Assembly: GCF_029407905.1 (NCBI RefSeq)
Contig: NC_073628.1
Coordinates: 87,106,501-87,170,500, forward strand
Reading direction: 5' to 3'
Length of the DNA: 64,000 bases
Origin: Bubalus kerabau
Lineage: Eukaryota; Chordata; Mammalia; Artiodactyla; Bovidae
Shown piece by piece: positions 30,416 to 41,935 of this stretch. The notes under the pieces were generated by a model that was not told the origin of the DNA, did not search any database, and saw nothing but the letters and a program-made list of their open reading frames with translations. Position numbers and translations under genes: made by a program. Position 1 is the first letter of the stretch, and every line of letters begins with the position of its first letter.

Positions 30416-30893
30416 GAGTACATAAAGCATGGATTAGGTTAAACTGGTTCTGATTCCTTCAAGCACATTGTTGATTAATCAAACCTGTAGTTATCTTACA
30501 GATACAGCACTGCCCATGAGCAAGAGGGGACCCATGTTTCTAGGATGACCCCAGAACCAAGAATCTTCAATCTATGGAATTCAGAGAATAGAACTGTTCT
30601 ATTTAGAACTGTTGTCTAACCAGAGCCACAGACTAGAAGTCCTTCATTAAGGAAAACCCAGCTTCTGAGCAGCCCGAGTATCTTGGTTAACATATATACA
30701 GACTGGTTACAGACTGGTCAATCAGCTTCTGGCCCAACCCCTCATGTTCTGCCCCAACCCTGGATTAAAGAGACAGATTTGAGCCTTGCTTCTTGTTTCC
30801 TTGCCAGTCAGTCTTGCAACAAAATTTTTTCTTTTCTCAAAAGTTGGTATCATAGTGTTGGCTTCAATGTACAAGGAGCAGCAAGCCCTTGCT
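30416..30893 (+). mobile_element. second ERV1-like solo LTR inside the L1
   Basis: TGAAAGAG start, CCAGTCAGTCTTGCAACAAAA (degenerate poly(A) region), GTTGGTATCATAGTGTTGG and a CTTGCTCGGTAATA end fit an LTR. It differs in sequence from the LTR at 29116. The L1 text on both sides joins when it is removed. Confidence 0.65.
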
Positions 30894-31123
30894 CGGTAAT
30901 ATTTTCTGTTTTCTTGTTTGTTTTTTTGACTGTAGCTATCCTAATGGGTGTAAGGTAGAATTTTATTATGCTTTTGGTTTCCATTTCCCTCATGATTGGT
31001 GATGTTGCACATCTTTTCATGTGTTTATTGTTTATTTGCATATCTTTTGATCTTTTTTGGAAAAAAGGCTATTCTAGCTCTTTGCCCATTTTTTGAGTTT
31101 TTTCCTTCAATTATAGGAGTTCT

Positions 31124-31196
31124 TTTACTATATATATGCATACATATACATATATATTACTATATACTCTTACTATATATTATATATATATATAAT
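31124..31196. repeat. AT-rich simple repeat
   Basis: Alternating TATATA, CATACATA and ACTATATA units lie within the old L1. Confidence 0.85.
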
Positions 31197-31435
31197 TTGA
31201 GAATATTTTCTCCCATTCTGTAGGTTGCCTTTTCACTCTATTGATGTGTGTTCTTTGATGCACAGAAGTTTAAAATTTTGGTGCAGTCCAATTTATTTAT
31301 TTCTTTTCTTGCTTCTGCTTTTGTTGTCATATCCAAGAAATCATTGCCAAATCTAGTGTTTTCTTCTATGAACTTTATAGTTTTAGCTCATATGTTTAGG
31401 TCTTTGGTCTGTTTTAAATTAATTAAATTTTAAAA

Positions 31436-31768
31436 ATTATTTTAAATGTTTGGTTATTCTGGGTCTTGTTGCTGTGCAGGCTTTTCTCTGGTTGTGGTGA
31501 GCGGGGGCTGCTCCCTAGTTGTGATGTGTGGGCTTCTCATTGCAGGGGTTTCTCTTGTGGAGCACAGGCTCTAGCACGTGGGCTTCAGTGGTTGTGGCCC
31601 GTGTGCTCAGAAGTTGTGATTCCAGGGCTCTAGAGCTCAGGCTCAGTAGTTGTGACACACAGGTTTAGTTGCTCCTTGGCCTGTGGGAACTTCCTGGTCC
31701 AGGGATCAAACTGGTTTCTCCTGTATTAGCAGGCAAATTCTTTACCACTGAGCCACCAGGGAAGCCGG
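31436..31768 (-). mobile_element. CHR-type tRNA-Glu SINE
   Basis: Reversed tail AATTATTTTAAATG, GGGTCTTGTTGCTGTGCAGG, GCACAGGCTCTAGCACG, head CCACCAGGGAAGCC. Confidence 0.9.
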
Positions 31769-31814
31769 AGAATAACTACTATTAATTGAAAGTTTACCAC
31801 TTGCCATGGCTTGC

Positions 31815-32010
31815 ATTAGGGTTTACTCTTGTGTTCATCCTATGGATTTTGACAACTACATGACATCATGGAAAAGACAAAACTATAGACACACTAAAAA
31901 GATCAATGGTTGTCAGGAGTTTGGTTGGGGAGAGGGAGGAAGGGATGACTAGGCAAACCACAGAGGGTTTTTAGGACAGTGAAACTACTCTGAAAGGTAT
32001 TATAATGGGC
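31815..32010. mobile_element. L1 3' fragments in opposite orientations
   Basis: About 31815-31862 (TTAGGGTTTACTCTTGTGTTC, CTATGGATTTTGACAAC) is reversed L1 3' text. About 31866-32010 (TGGAAAAGACAAAACTATAG, GAGGGTTTTTAGGACAGTG, AACTACTCTGAAAGG) is plus-strand L1 text from slightly upstream in the same consensus. Confidence 0.55.
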
Positions 32011-32234
32011 TCCATCAGTCTGTTGACTTAGACTACTGGGAGGTGATGCCCAGCCAATCACCTAGGGAATCTGTGTTTTAAGCTTCCCAGGAGATTCTTT
32101 GGCCTGCAACTTGGGGAGCACCATGGAGGCATGGGAGTTGTAGGGGAGGCCTCGGTGGGTCATTGGCTCCCCTCTTCTCTCTCCAGGCCCACCTCCTGGG
32201 TCAGGCTGGCCCTTTCCTGAGCCTATGCTGAAGC

Positions 32235-33249
32235 CTCACAAACTATGGAAAATTCTTAAAGAGGTGGAGTATCAGCCTACCTTACCTGTCTCCTGAGAAA
32301 CCTGTATGCAGGACAAGAAGCAACAGTTAGAACCAGACATGGAACAACGGACTGGTTTAAAATGGAAAAGGGGTTCTCAAGGCTGTATATTGTTACCTTG
32401 CTTATTTAACTTCCATGCAGAGTACACCATGTGAAATGCCAGGCTGGATGACTCACAGGCTGGAATTTAGATTGCCAGGAAAAATATCAGCAACCTCAGA
32501 TATTTAGATAATACCACTCTAATGGTACAGTCTTCTGAGGAGAGTGAAAAAGTTGGCTTAAAGCTCAACAATCAAAAAACTAAGATCGTGTGTCTGGTCC
32601 CATCATTTCATGGCAAATAGATGGGGAAAAATTGGAAACAGTGACAGACTTTATTTTCTTGGGCTCCAAAATCACTGCAGATGGTGACTGCAGCCATGAA
32701 ATTAAAGATTTCCTTGGAAAGAGATCTCCTTGGAAGAAAAACTGTGACAAAACCTAGACAGCATATTAAAAAGCAGAGACATCAGTTTGCTGACAGAGGT
32801 CCATATGGTCAAATCTGTGGTTTTTCCAGGAGTCATATAGGGATATAAGAGTTGGACCATAAAGAAGGCTGAGAGACGAAGAATTGATGCTTTTGAACTG
32901 TGGTTCTGGAGAAGACTCTTAAGAGTCCCTTGGACAGCAAGGAGATCAAACTAATCAATCCTGAAGGGAATCAACCCTGAATATTCATTGGAAGGACAGA
33001 TGTTGAAGCTCCAATACTTTGGCCACCTGATGAGAAGATCCAAGGTCATTGGAAAAGACCCCGATGCTGGGAAAGATTGAGGGCAGGAGGAGAAGGGGAT
33101 GACAGAGGATGGGATGGTTGGATGGCATCACCGAATCAATGGATGCGAGTCTGAGCAAACTCTGGGAGATAGTGAAGGACAGGGAAACCTGGTGTGCTTC
33201 AGTGCATGGGGTTGCAAAGAGTCAGACACAACTTAATGACTGAAAAACA
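32235..33249 (+). mobile_element. BovB LINE, 1.0 kb, with target-site duplication
   Basis: It begins within the reverse transcriptase ORF (GAAACCTGTATGCAGGACAA) and runs to the BovB 3' end (GTTGCAAAGAGTCAGACACA). ATGCTGAAGC at 32225-32234 and 33250-33259 is the target duplication. The YADD motif region reads degenerate (TTTAGATAATACC) and stops abound, so it is dead. Confidence 0.95.
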
Positions 33250-33319
33250 ATGCTGAAGCTGCCTGTGCATGTTACCCTAAACCAAAAGACAGTGACTCTG
33301 GGGACCAGCAATCTCCTTC

Positions 33320-33425
33320 TTTTACAGAGGAGGGAACTCAGCCTCAGAGGAAGGAAGTGAATTTGTCCCACACGTCAGGGCTGGGACTAGAATGAACATT
33401 CCCTGTCTTTGCCCACTGTGAGCAG
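33320..33425 (-). mobile_element. MIR SINE fragment
   Basis: TTTTACAGAGGAGGGAACTCAG, GAGGAAGGAAGTGAATTTGTCC and GGGCTGGGACTAGAATG follow the reversed MIR core. Confidence 0.65.
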
Positions 33426-33429
33426 GGAG

Positions 33430-33842
33430 CATGAACATACAGCCCTCACTGGTCAGGCCCCCAGTGTCCTGGTGGGTGGTGATCAGGGACCTTTCCCATG
33501 CAAGTGTTTCTGGTAAGCTGACTAAAGAGGTCTGAGAAACAGAACAAAAACTAAAGAGCCAGCATCTCCAAGACTCCGGTAACTTGCTTTAACTTCTTTT
33601 TCTCATTCTAGACACATGCTAACTTTCCTGTGTAAACCTCAGGCACTGCAACCTGCATGCTGATGGTTGAGGCTGATTGCAAATTAAAGGCTATCTCTTG
33701 CCCCAAAACTTCCTTTTGTGAAGCAGCCAAGGGAGGGAAGGCAGCCTTAACCCATGATTGCCTCTAAGCCAGCTTTCCCAGCCCAAGAAACAGAGCTTAG
33801 AGACTGAATTGAGACATGGTGTACTGAACCATGACTTCCAAG
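33430..33842. other. no recognisable gene or repeat
   Basis: Nothing supportable. Confidence 0.5.
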
Positions 33843-34037
33843 GGGTGGCTCAGATGGTAAAGCATCTGTCTATCAATGCGGGGGACCTGGGTTCAATCCC
33901 TGGGTCAGGAAGATTCTCTGGAGAAAGAAATGGCAACCCACTTCAGTACTCTTGCCTAGAAAATCCCATGGACGGAGGAGCCTGGTGCAGGCTACTGTCC
34001 ATGGGGTGGCAAAGAGTCAGACATGACTGAGCGATCA
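33843..34037 (+). mobile_element. Bov-tA SINE
   Basis: GGTGGCTCAGATGGTAAAGC, GGGTTCAATCCCTGGGTCAGG, ACTTCAGTACTCTTGCC and the end GGCAAAGAGTCAGACATGAC. The head is slightly shortened. Confidence 0.9.
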
Positions 34038-34075
34038 TTTGAAATTGAATCATTTGAAAACACACAGCCTGGGGC

Positions 34076-34415
34076 TGCCCAGGTGGCTCAGTGGTAAAGA
34101 ATCCACCTGCCAATGCAGGAGACACAGGTTAGATCTATGATCCAGGAAGATTCCACATGCTGTAGAGCAGCTAAGCCCATGTGCCACAACTATTGAGCCT
34201 GTGCTCTGGAGGCCAGGAACTGCAACCACTGAAGCCCGAACATCCTGGAGCCTGTGTTCTGCAACAACAGAAGCCGTGGCAATGAGAAACCTGTGTCAAA
34301 ACTAGAGAGTAGCCCCTGCTCACCGCAACTAGAGAAAAGCCCACACAGTGACAGACTTAGCACAGCCAAAAATAAAGTAATAAATAAAATTATTTAAAAA
34401 AGAAAGAAAGAAAAG
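34076..34415 (+). mobile_element. CHR-1-like tRNA-Glu SINE
   Basis: GGGCTGCCCAGGTGGCTCAG head, CACAACTATTGAGCCTGTGC, GAAGCCCGAACATCC, GCAACTAGAGAAAAGCCC and an AAATAAAGTAATAAATAAAA tail. GAAAACACAC occurs before and after it. Confidence 0.93.
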
Positions 34416-34429
34416 AAAACACACTGTCT

Positions 34430-34849
34430 GAAGCAATGAAGATGAGATGGTTAACATAGAGATGGGGTGGAAAGACCGCATAGTTATGCAGTCATCAAGA
34501 CAGCAGTTTCATCAAGACAGCAGCCTGGATTCCCTCCCACCTGGAACACTAAGAGTCTGGGGAGTGAGGGGCCCTGAAGCTTAAGCCACATTAGGTTCAG
34601 GGATAATCTCAATGTGTCTCTCTGCTGCATCAGCTCATTGCACTGATGGAGGGGTTGTTAAGGACCAGAGCTGAGGATGGCAAGGTGGCTCGATAGACTG
34701 AGAATGTTTGAGGTCAGCGCTCCTTCTGTTGAGGAGAGATGCAGGACGAGCTTGTCTGGCCACAGCTGCGCTCATCCATTGCCTATGGAATTGCTGGAGA
34801 GTTTGCCTGGTAGGCTGGAGCCAGAGGGATGTCACCAAGGGGTGATTGT
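34430..34849. other. no recognisable gene; probably part of, or flank to, the LTR that follows
   Basis: Frames on both strands at 34635-34943 have no domain. Confidence 0.4.
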
Positions 34850-35340
34850 GTCAGTCATGGTTTTTTTCTTTTCTGTATTTTATGATGCTTTGACATTTTT
34901 GAGCTTTGCAGACCTGGGGAGGGACTGCTGCTCCCAGGGTTAGCTAATTCTTCCAGATGACCTACAACTTGTCTATGACCTTGTCTTTGATATGCAAATA
35001 ATCAATCCAGAGTTTCTAGGCTCCCACAGTCTGGGACCCTATCCCTCTGCCCCCAAATACCCCAGGGCCAGGCAGTTAATACGTAGGGACTGTGTCTATA
35101 GCCCGGAGCCTGCAGAAATTATTCAAACTATCCAATCCTCTGCCTGCTCAGTTTGCCTACCCTTCCTTGCCTGTTTCTTTCTAGGAAACCTGCAATAAAG
35201 CCTCTTGCCCATGCTTTCCTCTTGCTTGTTCTGCCTCCTAACTCCCCTTGGTGCTTCCCCATGTGGACTGGCATGCCTGTTTCTAGGGATTTGTGAGTAT
35301 AAAAATGCCTTCCTTCATGACAGTCATTTCTGTGTCTGCA
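34850..35340 (+). mobile_element. probable ERV LTR
   Basis: GGAAACCTGCAATAAAGCCTC (AATAAA near 35194), preceded by GCCCGGAGCCTGCAGAAATT and followed by a C/T-rich U5-like stretch, fits an ERV1-class LTR. Termini are not certain. Confidence 0.45.
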
Positions 35341-35356
35341 TGTCTCACCATATTTG

Positions 35357-35583
35357 GCCTTCCCTGGGGCTCAAGTGGTAAAACCCATCTGCCTGCAAAT
35401 GCAGGAGACCATCTACAATGCAGGAGACAAAGGACATGCAGGTTTGATTCCTGGGTGGGGAAGATCCCCTGGAGAAGGAAATGGCAACCCACTCCAGTAT
35501 TCTTGTCTGGGAAATCCCATGGATAGGGGAACCTGTTGGGCTATAGTCCATATGGTAAGAGTTAGACACAATTTAGCAACCTA
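35357..35583 (+). mobile_element. Bov-tA SINE
   Basis: GGCCTTCCCTGGGGCTCAAG head with a short internal duplication around TGCAGGAGACC, ACTCCAGTATTCTTGTC, end GAGTTAGACACAATTTAGC. Confidence 0.9.
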
Positions 35584-35589
35584 AACACC

Positions 35590-36465
35590 ATGTGTCTTAC
35601 CATACCTGATGTATTTTAAAAGTAAAGACCAATTTAAGACTCATGACTACTGAGTACCTCCTGTACATCATGAATATCTAGTGAGTTTTGGTGCATAGAT
35701 TGCATTTTACCATATTGTAGTATTTGATTTAAAAAAAATGTGTTTTACCATGTGGTATTTGGAGTTCCAGTGTATCATACAGTGAATAATGAGAATTTGG
35801 AACTTCATGTGCTTCTGTGGTCTTCCTATCCATCCTTGCTGTTTAGTACACATGTGTTCTACTTAACTCATCTGAGTTTTGAGTATGTCTCACAAGCTAT
35901 TTGCGTCTTCGGCATGCCTGCTTAGCATGTGTGTTTGTCTTTCCCTGGTGTTGGCCTCGTCCTCTCCAGCAGGAGTGCAGATTCTCGGTGACGCAGTCCC
36001 ACACACTTTGAAAGGCTGTGGAACTGGAGTCTCTCCCCACCTGGTGCTGGCTTTGTCCTGCCAGAAGGACCTTGTTTCCTCACAGCCTCTCACCCTGAGC
36101 TGCTATGCTGAGATTGAAACGAGCAAGTGGGCCCCTGGATGGCTGAGGCCTGACTTGTTACAGGGTCACCTGGCCCCATAGCTGGCACAGGGTCACAGAG
36201 GACCATGCAGAATAGTCACTGACCCACACAAATGTCTGCCTCAAGGGCCACGGGGGACTTGGGAGGAAGCACTCACTGAGCTGAGGTGCACACCTGGAGA
36301 GAGACAGGAGCTGAATCACACAGGTGATGCCTGCTCCCCCACGAGGAGGGGACCACCTAGGATGTCCTTGGACCCTGTTTTGAAACCTTTAATCTGCCTG
36401 GCTACTTCTATTAGTTTGTTCTTTCGTGTTTAAAAATTGTATTTTACTCAAGTTTATTCTCTCAA
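35590..36465. other. no recognisable gene or named repeat
   Basis: The frames at 35879-36181 (100 codons) and 35890-36093 lie opposite each other without motifs. Nothing supportable. Confidence 0.5.
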
Positions 36466-36469
36466 CTTT

Positions 36470-36782
36470 TTTTTTCACTTTATTTTATTATTTTTGGTGG
36501 TGCTGGATCTTCACTGCTGCATATGGGCTTTCTCTAGTTGCAGCAAGAGAGGGCCACTTTTCGTTGTGGTGGGTGGACGTCTCATTGCGGTAGTTTCTCT
36601 TGTGGTGGAGCACAGGCTCTAGACGCGTCAGTTTCAGTAGTTGAAACACGTGGGTTCAGAAGTTGTGGCCCACAGGTTTAGTTGGTTTGTGACATGTGGG
36701 ATCTTCCTGGACCAGGGATTGAACCCCTGTCCCCTGCATTAGCAGGTGAATTCTTATCCACTGTACCACCAGAGAAGTCCTC
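36470..36782 (-). mobile_element. CHR-type tRNA-Glu SINE
   Basis: Reversed tail TTCACTTTATTTTATTATT, TGGATCTTCACTGCTGCATA, GACCAGGGATTGAACCCC, head CACCAGAGAAGTCC. Confidence 0.9.
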
Positions 36783-36980
36783 TCCCCACTTTATTAATCA
36801 AAGACATTTATAATCAAAGACTTTCAAGTAGCACAAGGTAACCAGCATATCACACTCACTTGATGCAATCTGAATCACACACAAAGCACAATGCAATTGA
36901 ATCCAATTATACTGAAAATTAGTACATGGCACCATCATTACTACTTTGAAATCCTTGGACACCCTAATTTCAGAAGATTT

Positions 36981-37323
36981 CAGTTCACTTCAGTTGCTCA
37001 GTTGTATCCGACTCTTTGTGACCCCATGGACTGCAGCACACCAGGCTTACCTGTCCATCACCAACTCTCGGAGCTTGCTCAAACTCATGTCCATAGAGTC
37101 GGTGATGCCATCCAACATCTCATCCTCTGTCGTCCCCTTCTCCTCCTGCCTTCAATCTTTCCCAGAGTCAGGGTCTTTTCGAATGAGTCAGTTTTTTGCA
37201 TCAGGTGGCCAAAGTATCGGAGCTTCAGCTTCAGCATCAGTCCTTCCAATGAATATTCAGGACTGATTTCCTTTAGGATGGATTGGTTGGATCTCCTTGC
37301 AGTCCAAGGGACTCTGAAGAGTC
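36981..37323 (-). mobile_element. BovB LINE 3' fragment with target-site duplication
   Basis: Reversed BovB 3' end, CAGTTCACTTCAGTTGCTCAG, through GGACTCTGAAGAG. TTCAGAAGATTT at 36969-36980 and 37324-37335 is the target duplication. Confidence 0.95.
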
Positions 37324-37374
37324 TTCAGAAGATTTGCTCCAGATTAAATAGCACTTACAGCACTGGCTGGAGTT

Positions 37375-37520
37375 CCCTAAACATTTACCACATGCCAGGC
37401 TCTGTTCCAACAGTTCTGCAATTAACCTCAGTGGATTCTCACCGTCGTCTGTTGAGTGAGATGTGCTGTCAGTCCTGTGTTACAGGAGGACAGAAATGGC
37501 AACATATGTGGGTTAAACAG
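37375..37520 (-). mobile_element. possible MIR fragment
   Basis: ACATTTACCACATGCCAGGCTC resembles the reversed MIR 3' end. The rest is diverged. Confidence 0.4.
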
Positions 37521-37524
37521 CAGC

Positions 37525-38080
37525 TGGAAACAAAGGAAAAGCAGATGCTTGCCTTATTTCTTTCTCCTGAGAAAGGAACTGTACCCGTAGGTGAGAACTG
37601 GATCTTCCATTTGCTCCTGAGAGTGGTATTGTCTATCCCAGTGTGGCAGAATAAAATGATCTGCAGAGGTAGATAAGAACTTCGTAACTGCAGGATCACT
37701 ATATACTCTGGGGAAATAGAGGCTGGACCATGATCTGTGAATCCTCTCATCTCTTAGGTCCTTTATCAACTATATATAAAGATCTAAATTTTTTCCAATT
37801 GTAATAAAATGTTTTAAAACTGCAGCCCTTAATTTTGATCTACTTCTTCCTTCCCAGCCCCTACCTCTGCTTCCTGAGCCTTAATATTTCCAGATATATG
37901 TGTGTTGAATGCAGCAAGCAGTGTGATACAAAAAATCAAGAGAAGAATTCAGTTAAAGTGATCCTGAATGGATTGTTCCCATATGCAGCTGGCAGAGGCT
38001 CATGTAAATCCTCTTGGGAGCAACACAACTTCAGCATGGGCCTGAGGGAAAGTTCCAGGGAACATGAACTCACCTTAAAA
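37525..38080. other. no recognisable gene or repeat
   Basis: Nothing supportable. Confidence 0.5.
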
Positions 38081-39540
38081 TAAAATTTTAAAGCACACAA
38101 AGAAGCAAGGCACTCTATGCATGAGCATGAAAAACAGAAGCTAGCAGCAATAAGCACATAAAGATTTAGACACTGGATTTATTAGACAGGGAATTTAAAA
38201 AGTATGTTTAAAGAAAATTAAGCTTGAAAATATAAGCAGGGAGCAAAAGATTATTTAATGACTAAGAGGATTTGGAAAAGATTTAAATAGAAATCCATGC
38301 CATGAACATATAACTGAAATAAACTCAGTGGATAGATAGAGTAACAGACTGACAAAGCTAAGGACAGAGACAGAAAACTGGAAAGTTGATACACATATGT
38401 TACTCAGGATGCAGAACAGAAAAACTATGAAATGGGAATATATAAAAGAGAAGTTAGGAGATACAGAGCATGGGGAGGGTGTAATAAAAGTCTAGTTGGA
38501 ATTCTAGAAAGCAATATTAGAATAGATGAGAAGAAATATTCAAAAGGATTATGGCCGAGAATTTTCCAAAGCTGTTGAAAGTATTGCTTTTCAGATGCAG
38601 GAAGCCAGAAGACTCTCACGCAGAGTAAATAAAAAGTCATCTCTACCCAGACAAGTTATAGTGAAACAGCAGACTACTAGAGGAAGAAATATATAATATG
38701 AACAAACCAATTACTGGTAATAAAATTGAATTAAAAAAAATATTCCCCCTAGATAAAAAAGCCTAGAACCAGATGCCTTCACAAATATTTACTACCATTT
38801 AGAGAAGCGTTAACACCCATTCCTTCTAGCTATTCAGAAAAAAAACTGTAGAGAAAAGAATGTTTCTGAACTCATTCTATGAGGCCAGCATCACCCTGAT
38901 ACCAAAAACAGACAAAGATACCACAAAAAAAGAAAATTACAGGCCAATATCACTGATGAACACAGAGGCAAAAATTATCAAGAAAAGATTAGCAAATCAA
39001 ATTCAACAATACATGAAAAGGATCATATACCATGATCAAGTGGGATTTATCCCAGGGCTGCAAAGATGGTTCAGTATCTGCAAATCAATCAGTGTGATAC
39101 ATCACATTAATAAATTTAAGAACAAAAAGTATATGATTACCACAACATAAGCAGAAAAACCTTTTGATGAAATTTAACATCCATTCATTATAAAAACTTT
39201 CCACGAAGTGGGTAGAGAGAGAACATACCAAACAAAGTATAATAAAGGGCATAAAAGACCCTGATGCTGGGAAAGATTGAGGGCAGAAGGAGAAAGGGGC
39301 AACAGAGGATGAGATAATTGGATAATCGTGTTCATCGACTCAATGGACACAAGTTTGAGCAAACTCTGGGAGATAGTGAAGGACGGGGAAGCCTGGCATA
39401 CTGCATTTCATGGGGTCACAAAGAATTGGACGTGACTGAGGGGACTGAACAAAAAAATCATATTTAATGGTGAAAAGCTGAAAGCATTTTGTCTAAGATC
39501 AGGAAAAACACAAGAATGCCCAGTCAGACTAGAAAGGCTT
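38080..39540 (+). mobile_element. old L1/HAL1-type LINE: ORF1-like segment, then reverse transcriptase segment
   Basis: At 38080-38690 the sequence resembles L1/HAL1 ORF1 DNA (GTTTAAAGAAAATTAAGCTTG, GCCGAGAATTTTCCAAAGC). At 38860-39150 a frame encodes L1 ORF2 reverse transcriptase text: SITLIPKTDKD, YRPISLMN, DQVGFIPGLQRW and INKFKNKK. The part after 39458 (GGTGAAAAGCTGAAAGC) continues the same RT. Stops break it, so it is a fossil. A BovB insertion sits at 39252-39458. Confidence 0.85.
39252..39458 (+). mobile_element. BovB LINE 3' fragment nested in L1
   Basis: GACCCTGATGCTGGGAAAGA, CAAACTCTGGGAGATAGTGA and TGGGGTCACAAAGAATTGGA are BovB 3' text. L1 RT sequence lies on both sides. Confidence 0.9.
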
Positions 39541-39785
39541 TGTTAATTGTCCGGGGTATTCCACAGTGAGACCTGGAGGGTCACACTTAATAGGGTGGTT
39601 GAATCACCCCAAAAGCATGGGCTATTGTCCACCTGCCATGAAAGCTTACAAACAAGCCTTGAAAATATCAAACTAATATGCAAACTATTTAATTGGCAGC
39701 CAGAAAAAAAAAAAAAAAGCCCTCAACATCCTTTAAAATACAGACCCTCAGGAGTGTAACACTGAAATATGTAAGATTTAAGATT
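39541..39785. other. unassigned sequence with a long A run near 39703-39718
   Basis: No gene or named repeat recognised. The A run may be a retroelement tail. Confidence 0.4.
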
Positions 39786-39988
39786 GCCTTTGCTCAGTTG
39801 TGTCTGACTCTTTGCAACCCCATGGACTGTAGCCTACCAGGCTCCTGTGTCCATGGGATTTTCCAGGCAATAGTACTGTAGTGGATTGCCATTTCCTTCT
39901 CCGGGGGATCTTCCTGACCCAGGGATTGAACCCGGGTCTCCCGCATTGTAGACAGACACTTTACCATCTGAGCCACCAGGCAAGTCCT
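39786..39988 (-). mobile_element. Bov-tA SINE
   Basis: GCTCAGTTGTGTCTGACTC, CCATGGGATTTTCCAGGCAA, GGATTGAACCCGGGTCTCC and head CCACCAGGCAAGTCC in reverse. Confidence 0.92.
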
Positions 39989-40079
39989 TGAAATATTTTT
40001 GAATTATCAAAAATATCCTTGAAAGTTTTTGAAATATCAAAAAATATTATGTTTACCAATAAGCAGAAAAATGTGACTC

Positions 40080-41611
40080 ATAATCAGAAGAAAAACCAGT
40101 CAATAAAAACAGACAGAATTTAAAAACAAACCAACCATAAATGAAAGATATGATAGAATTAGCAAATAAGGACTTTAATATAATTAAATAAATATGTTCA
40201 AGGATTTTAAGGAAAACATGAACAGAATGAGGAGAGGTGGAATATCTCCAGAGATTAAAAAATATAATATACTAAATGAATATTTCATTTATTGGGATTT
40301 ATACCAGATTAAGCGTTGCAGAAGAAAATATCAATCAACATCAACAATAAAAGCACACAGAGAAAAAGACCTGAATCAGAGCATCTGACCTAGTGACAAT
40401 ACCCAACTATTAACATATGTATAACTGGAGTTTCAGAAGGAGAGAAGAAAGGATGGGGAGTCAAAGGGAATGACTGCAGGAAAAAGTAGTTGAAGACATA
40501 ATGACTAAAATTTTTCAAGATTTTGAAAACTAAAGAAAACCACAGTATCACAAGAAACATTAAAGGAATTCTTCGTGTGAAAGGGAAATGATGCCAGATG
40601 AAAACTTGGGTCTACCCAGATAACCTTGGAACTGGTAAATATGTGGATAGGTTTTAAAGCATTTTTTGGCATTTAATGTCTCCCTGAGTGCCTCAGATGG
40701 TGAAGAATTCGCCTGCAATGCAGGAGACCTGAGTTTGATCCATGGGTTAGGAAAATACCCTGGAGAAGGGAATGGCTACCCACTCCAGTATTCTTGCCTG
40801 GAAAATTCCATGGACAGAGGAGCCTGATGGGCTATAGTCCATGGGGTTATGAAGACCCCATGTCATTTAACAGTTTCTTTAAAAGATAACCATTTTAAAG
40901 CAAAAGCAAAGTATTGTGTGGTTTAAAACAGATGCAAATCTAAAAGGTATGAAAACTAGCAGAGAGAATGGGAGAGAAGAAACTGAAGTATCCTATTTTA
41001 AGGTTCTAACAACATATGCGAAGTGGTATATTATTATTTGAATGTAGATAGTTATAAGTTAATGATGTGAGTAGTAAATCATGAGCAATCACTAGAAACA
41101 AAACAAACTCAAAGACATATGAGCCTAAAACTGCCCTAGAAAAATAATCTTAAAAAAATCCAAAGACAGATTGCTAATAAAGCAGACAAAGTAGATTACT
41201 AAAATATTCTATATAATCCTCAAAAAAGTCAGGAAAAAGGAATAAAGAAACCAAACAAACAGAAAAAAAACAACACAAAAGACAAAAACCCACAGGACAA
41301 GTAGTTAAAAACATAGCTAAGTGGTAGATTTAGATAAAATTATATTGATATTTGCATTCCCTGTGAATGTCTAAAAACTCCTAAGAAATTGTCACATTGA
41401 GATAAAAATGCAAGATTCGATTATATGCTGTATGTAAAAAAGAAAAAAAAAACCCACTTTAAGCGTAATGACACACAGATTGAAAATAAAAGGATGGAAA
41501 AGATAAAAAATACTCATCATAAGAAAGTGTGGTTATATTAATACCAAAGTAGACTTCAGAACAAGGATTATAACAGGGATAAAGAAAGAGATTTTTGTCA
41601 TTTATGTGTAC
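40080..41611 (+). mobile_element. old L1/HAL1-type LINE, ORF1-like segment and 5' part of ORF2
   Basis: AAACCAGTCAATAAAAACAG, GGAGTTTCAGAAGGAGAG and ATAATGACTAAAATTTTTCAAG are ORF1-like. GTCACATTGAGATAAAAATGC, TATATGCTGTATGTAAA and CAGGGATAAAGAAAGAG are the start of the endonuclease region. It is heavily decayed, with a Bov-tA insert at 40683-40858. Confidence 0.75.
40683..40858 (+). mobile_element. Bov-tA SINE nested in L1/HAL1
   Basis: CTGAGTGCCTCAGATGGTGA head, ATGCAGGAGACCTGAGTTTG, ACTCCAGTATTCTTGCC. The 3' end is shortened after GGGGTTATGAAG. Confidence 0.9.
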
Positions 41612-41929
41612 AGCAAGGAGATCAAACCAGTCAATCCTAAAAGGAAATCAACCCTGAATATTCACTGGAAGGACTGATGCTGAAGCTGAAACTCCAGTAT
41701 TTTGGTGATCTGATGCAAACAGACAACTCATTGGAAAAGTCCCTTATGCTGGGAAAGATGGAGGGCAGATGAAGAGCATGTCAGATGATATGGCTGGACG
41801 GCATTACTGATGCAACGAACATGAACTTGGGCAAACTCCGGGAGATGCTGAGGGATAGAGAGGCCTGGCGTGCTGCAGTCCATGTTGCTGCAAAGAGTCG
41901 GACATGACTGGGCAACTGAGCAACAACAG
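41612..41929 (+). mobile_element. BovB LINE 3' fragment
   Basis: CAGCAAGGAGATCAAACCAG, GGAAGGACTGATGCTGAAGC, 3' end GCAAAGAGTCGGACATGACT. It lies between an L1 endonuclease fragment and an L1 3' end. Confidence 0.92.
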
Positions 41930-41935
41930 CAGTAC

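Larger units (their letters stand above)
27870..31435 (-). mobile_element. old L1 (ORF2 end and 3' region), split by nested insertions
   Basis: Separate blocks read in order as one reversed L1: 27870-27930 (GTGGTAAAATAGACATAAAG), 28961-29115 (TGTGTAACCATCAACACCATCC), 29897-30415 (ATAATGCTGCTATGAACATGGG) and 30894-31435 (GTAGGTTGCCTTTTCACTC). The gaps contain three ERV LTRs and several SINEs. L1 text continues across each gap, for example CACTTGTTA before 30416 and TTTTCTG after 30893. Confidence 0.85.

Noticed and set aside
36891..37676. 261-codon plus-strand frame
   Set aside because: Its first half is antisense BovB sequence (36981-37323). The antisense of BovB 3' ends is often open by chance.
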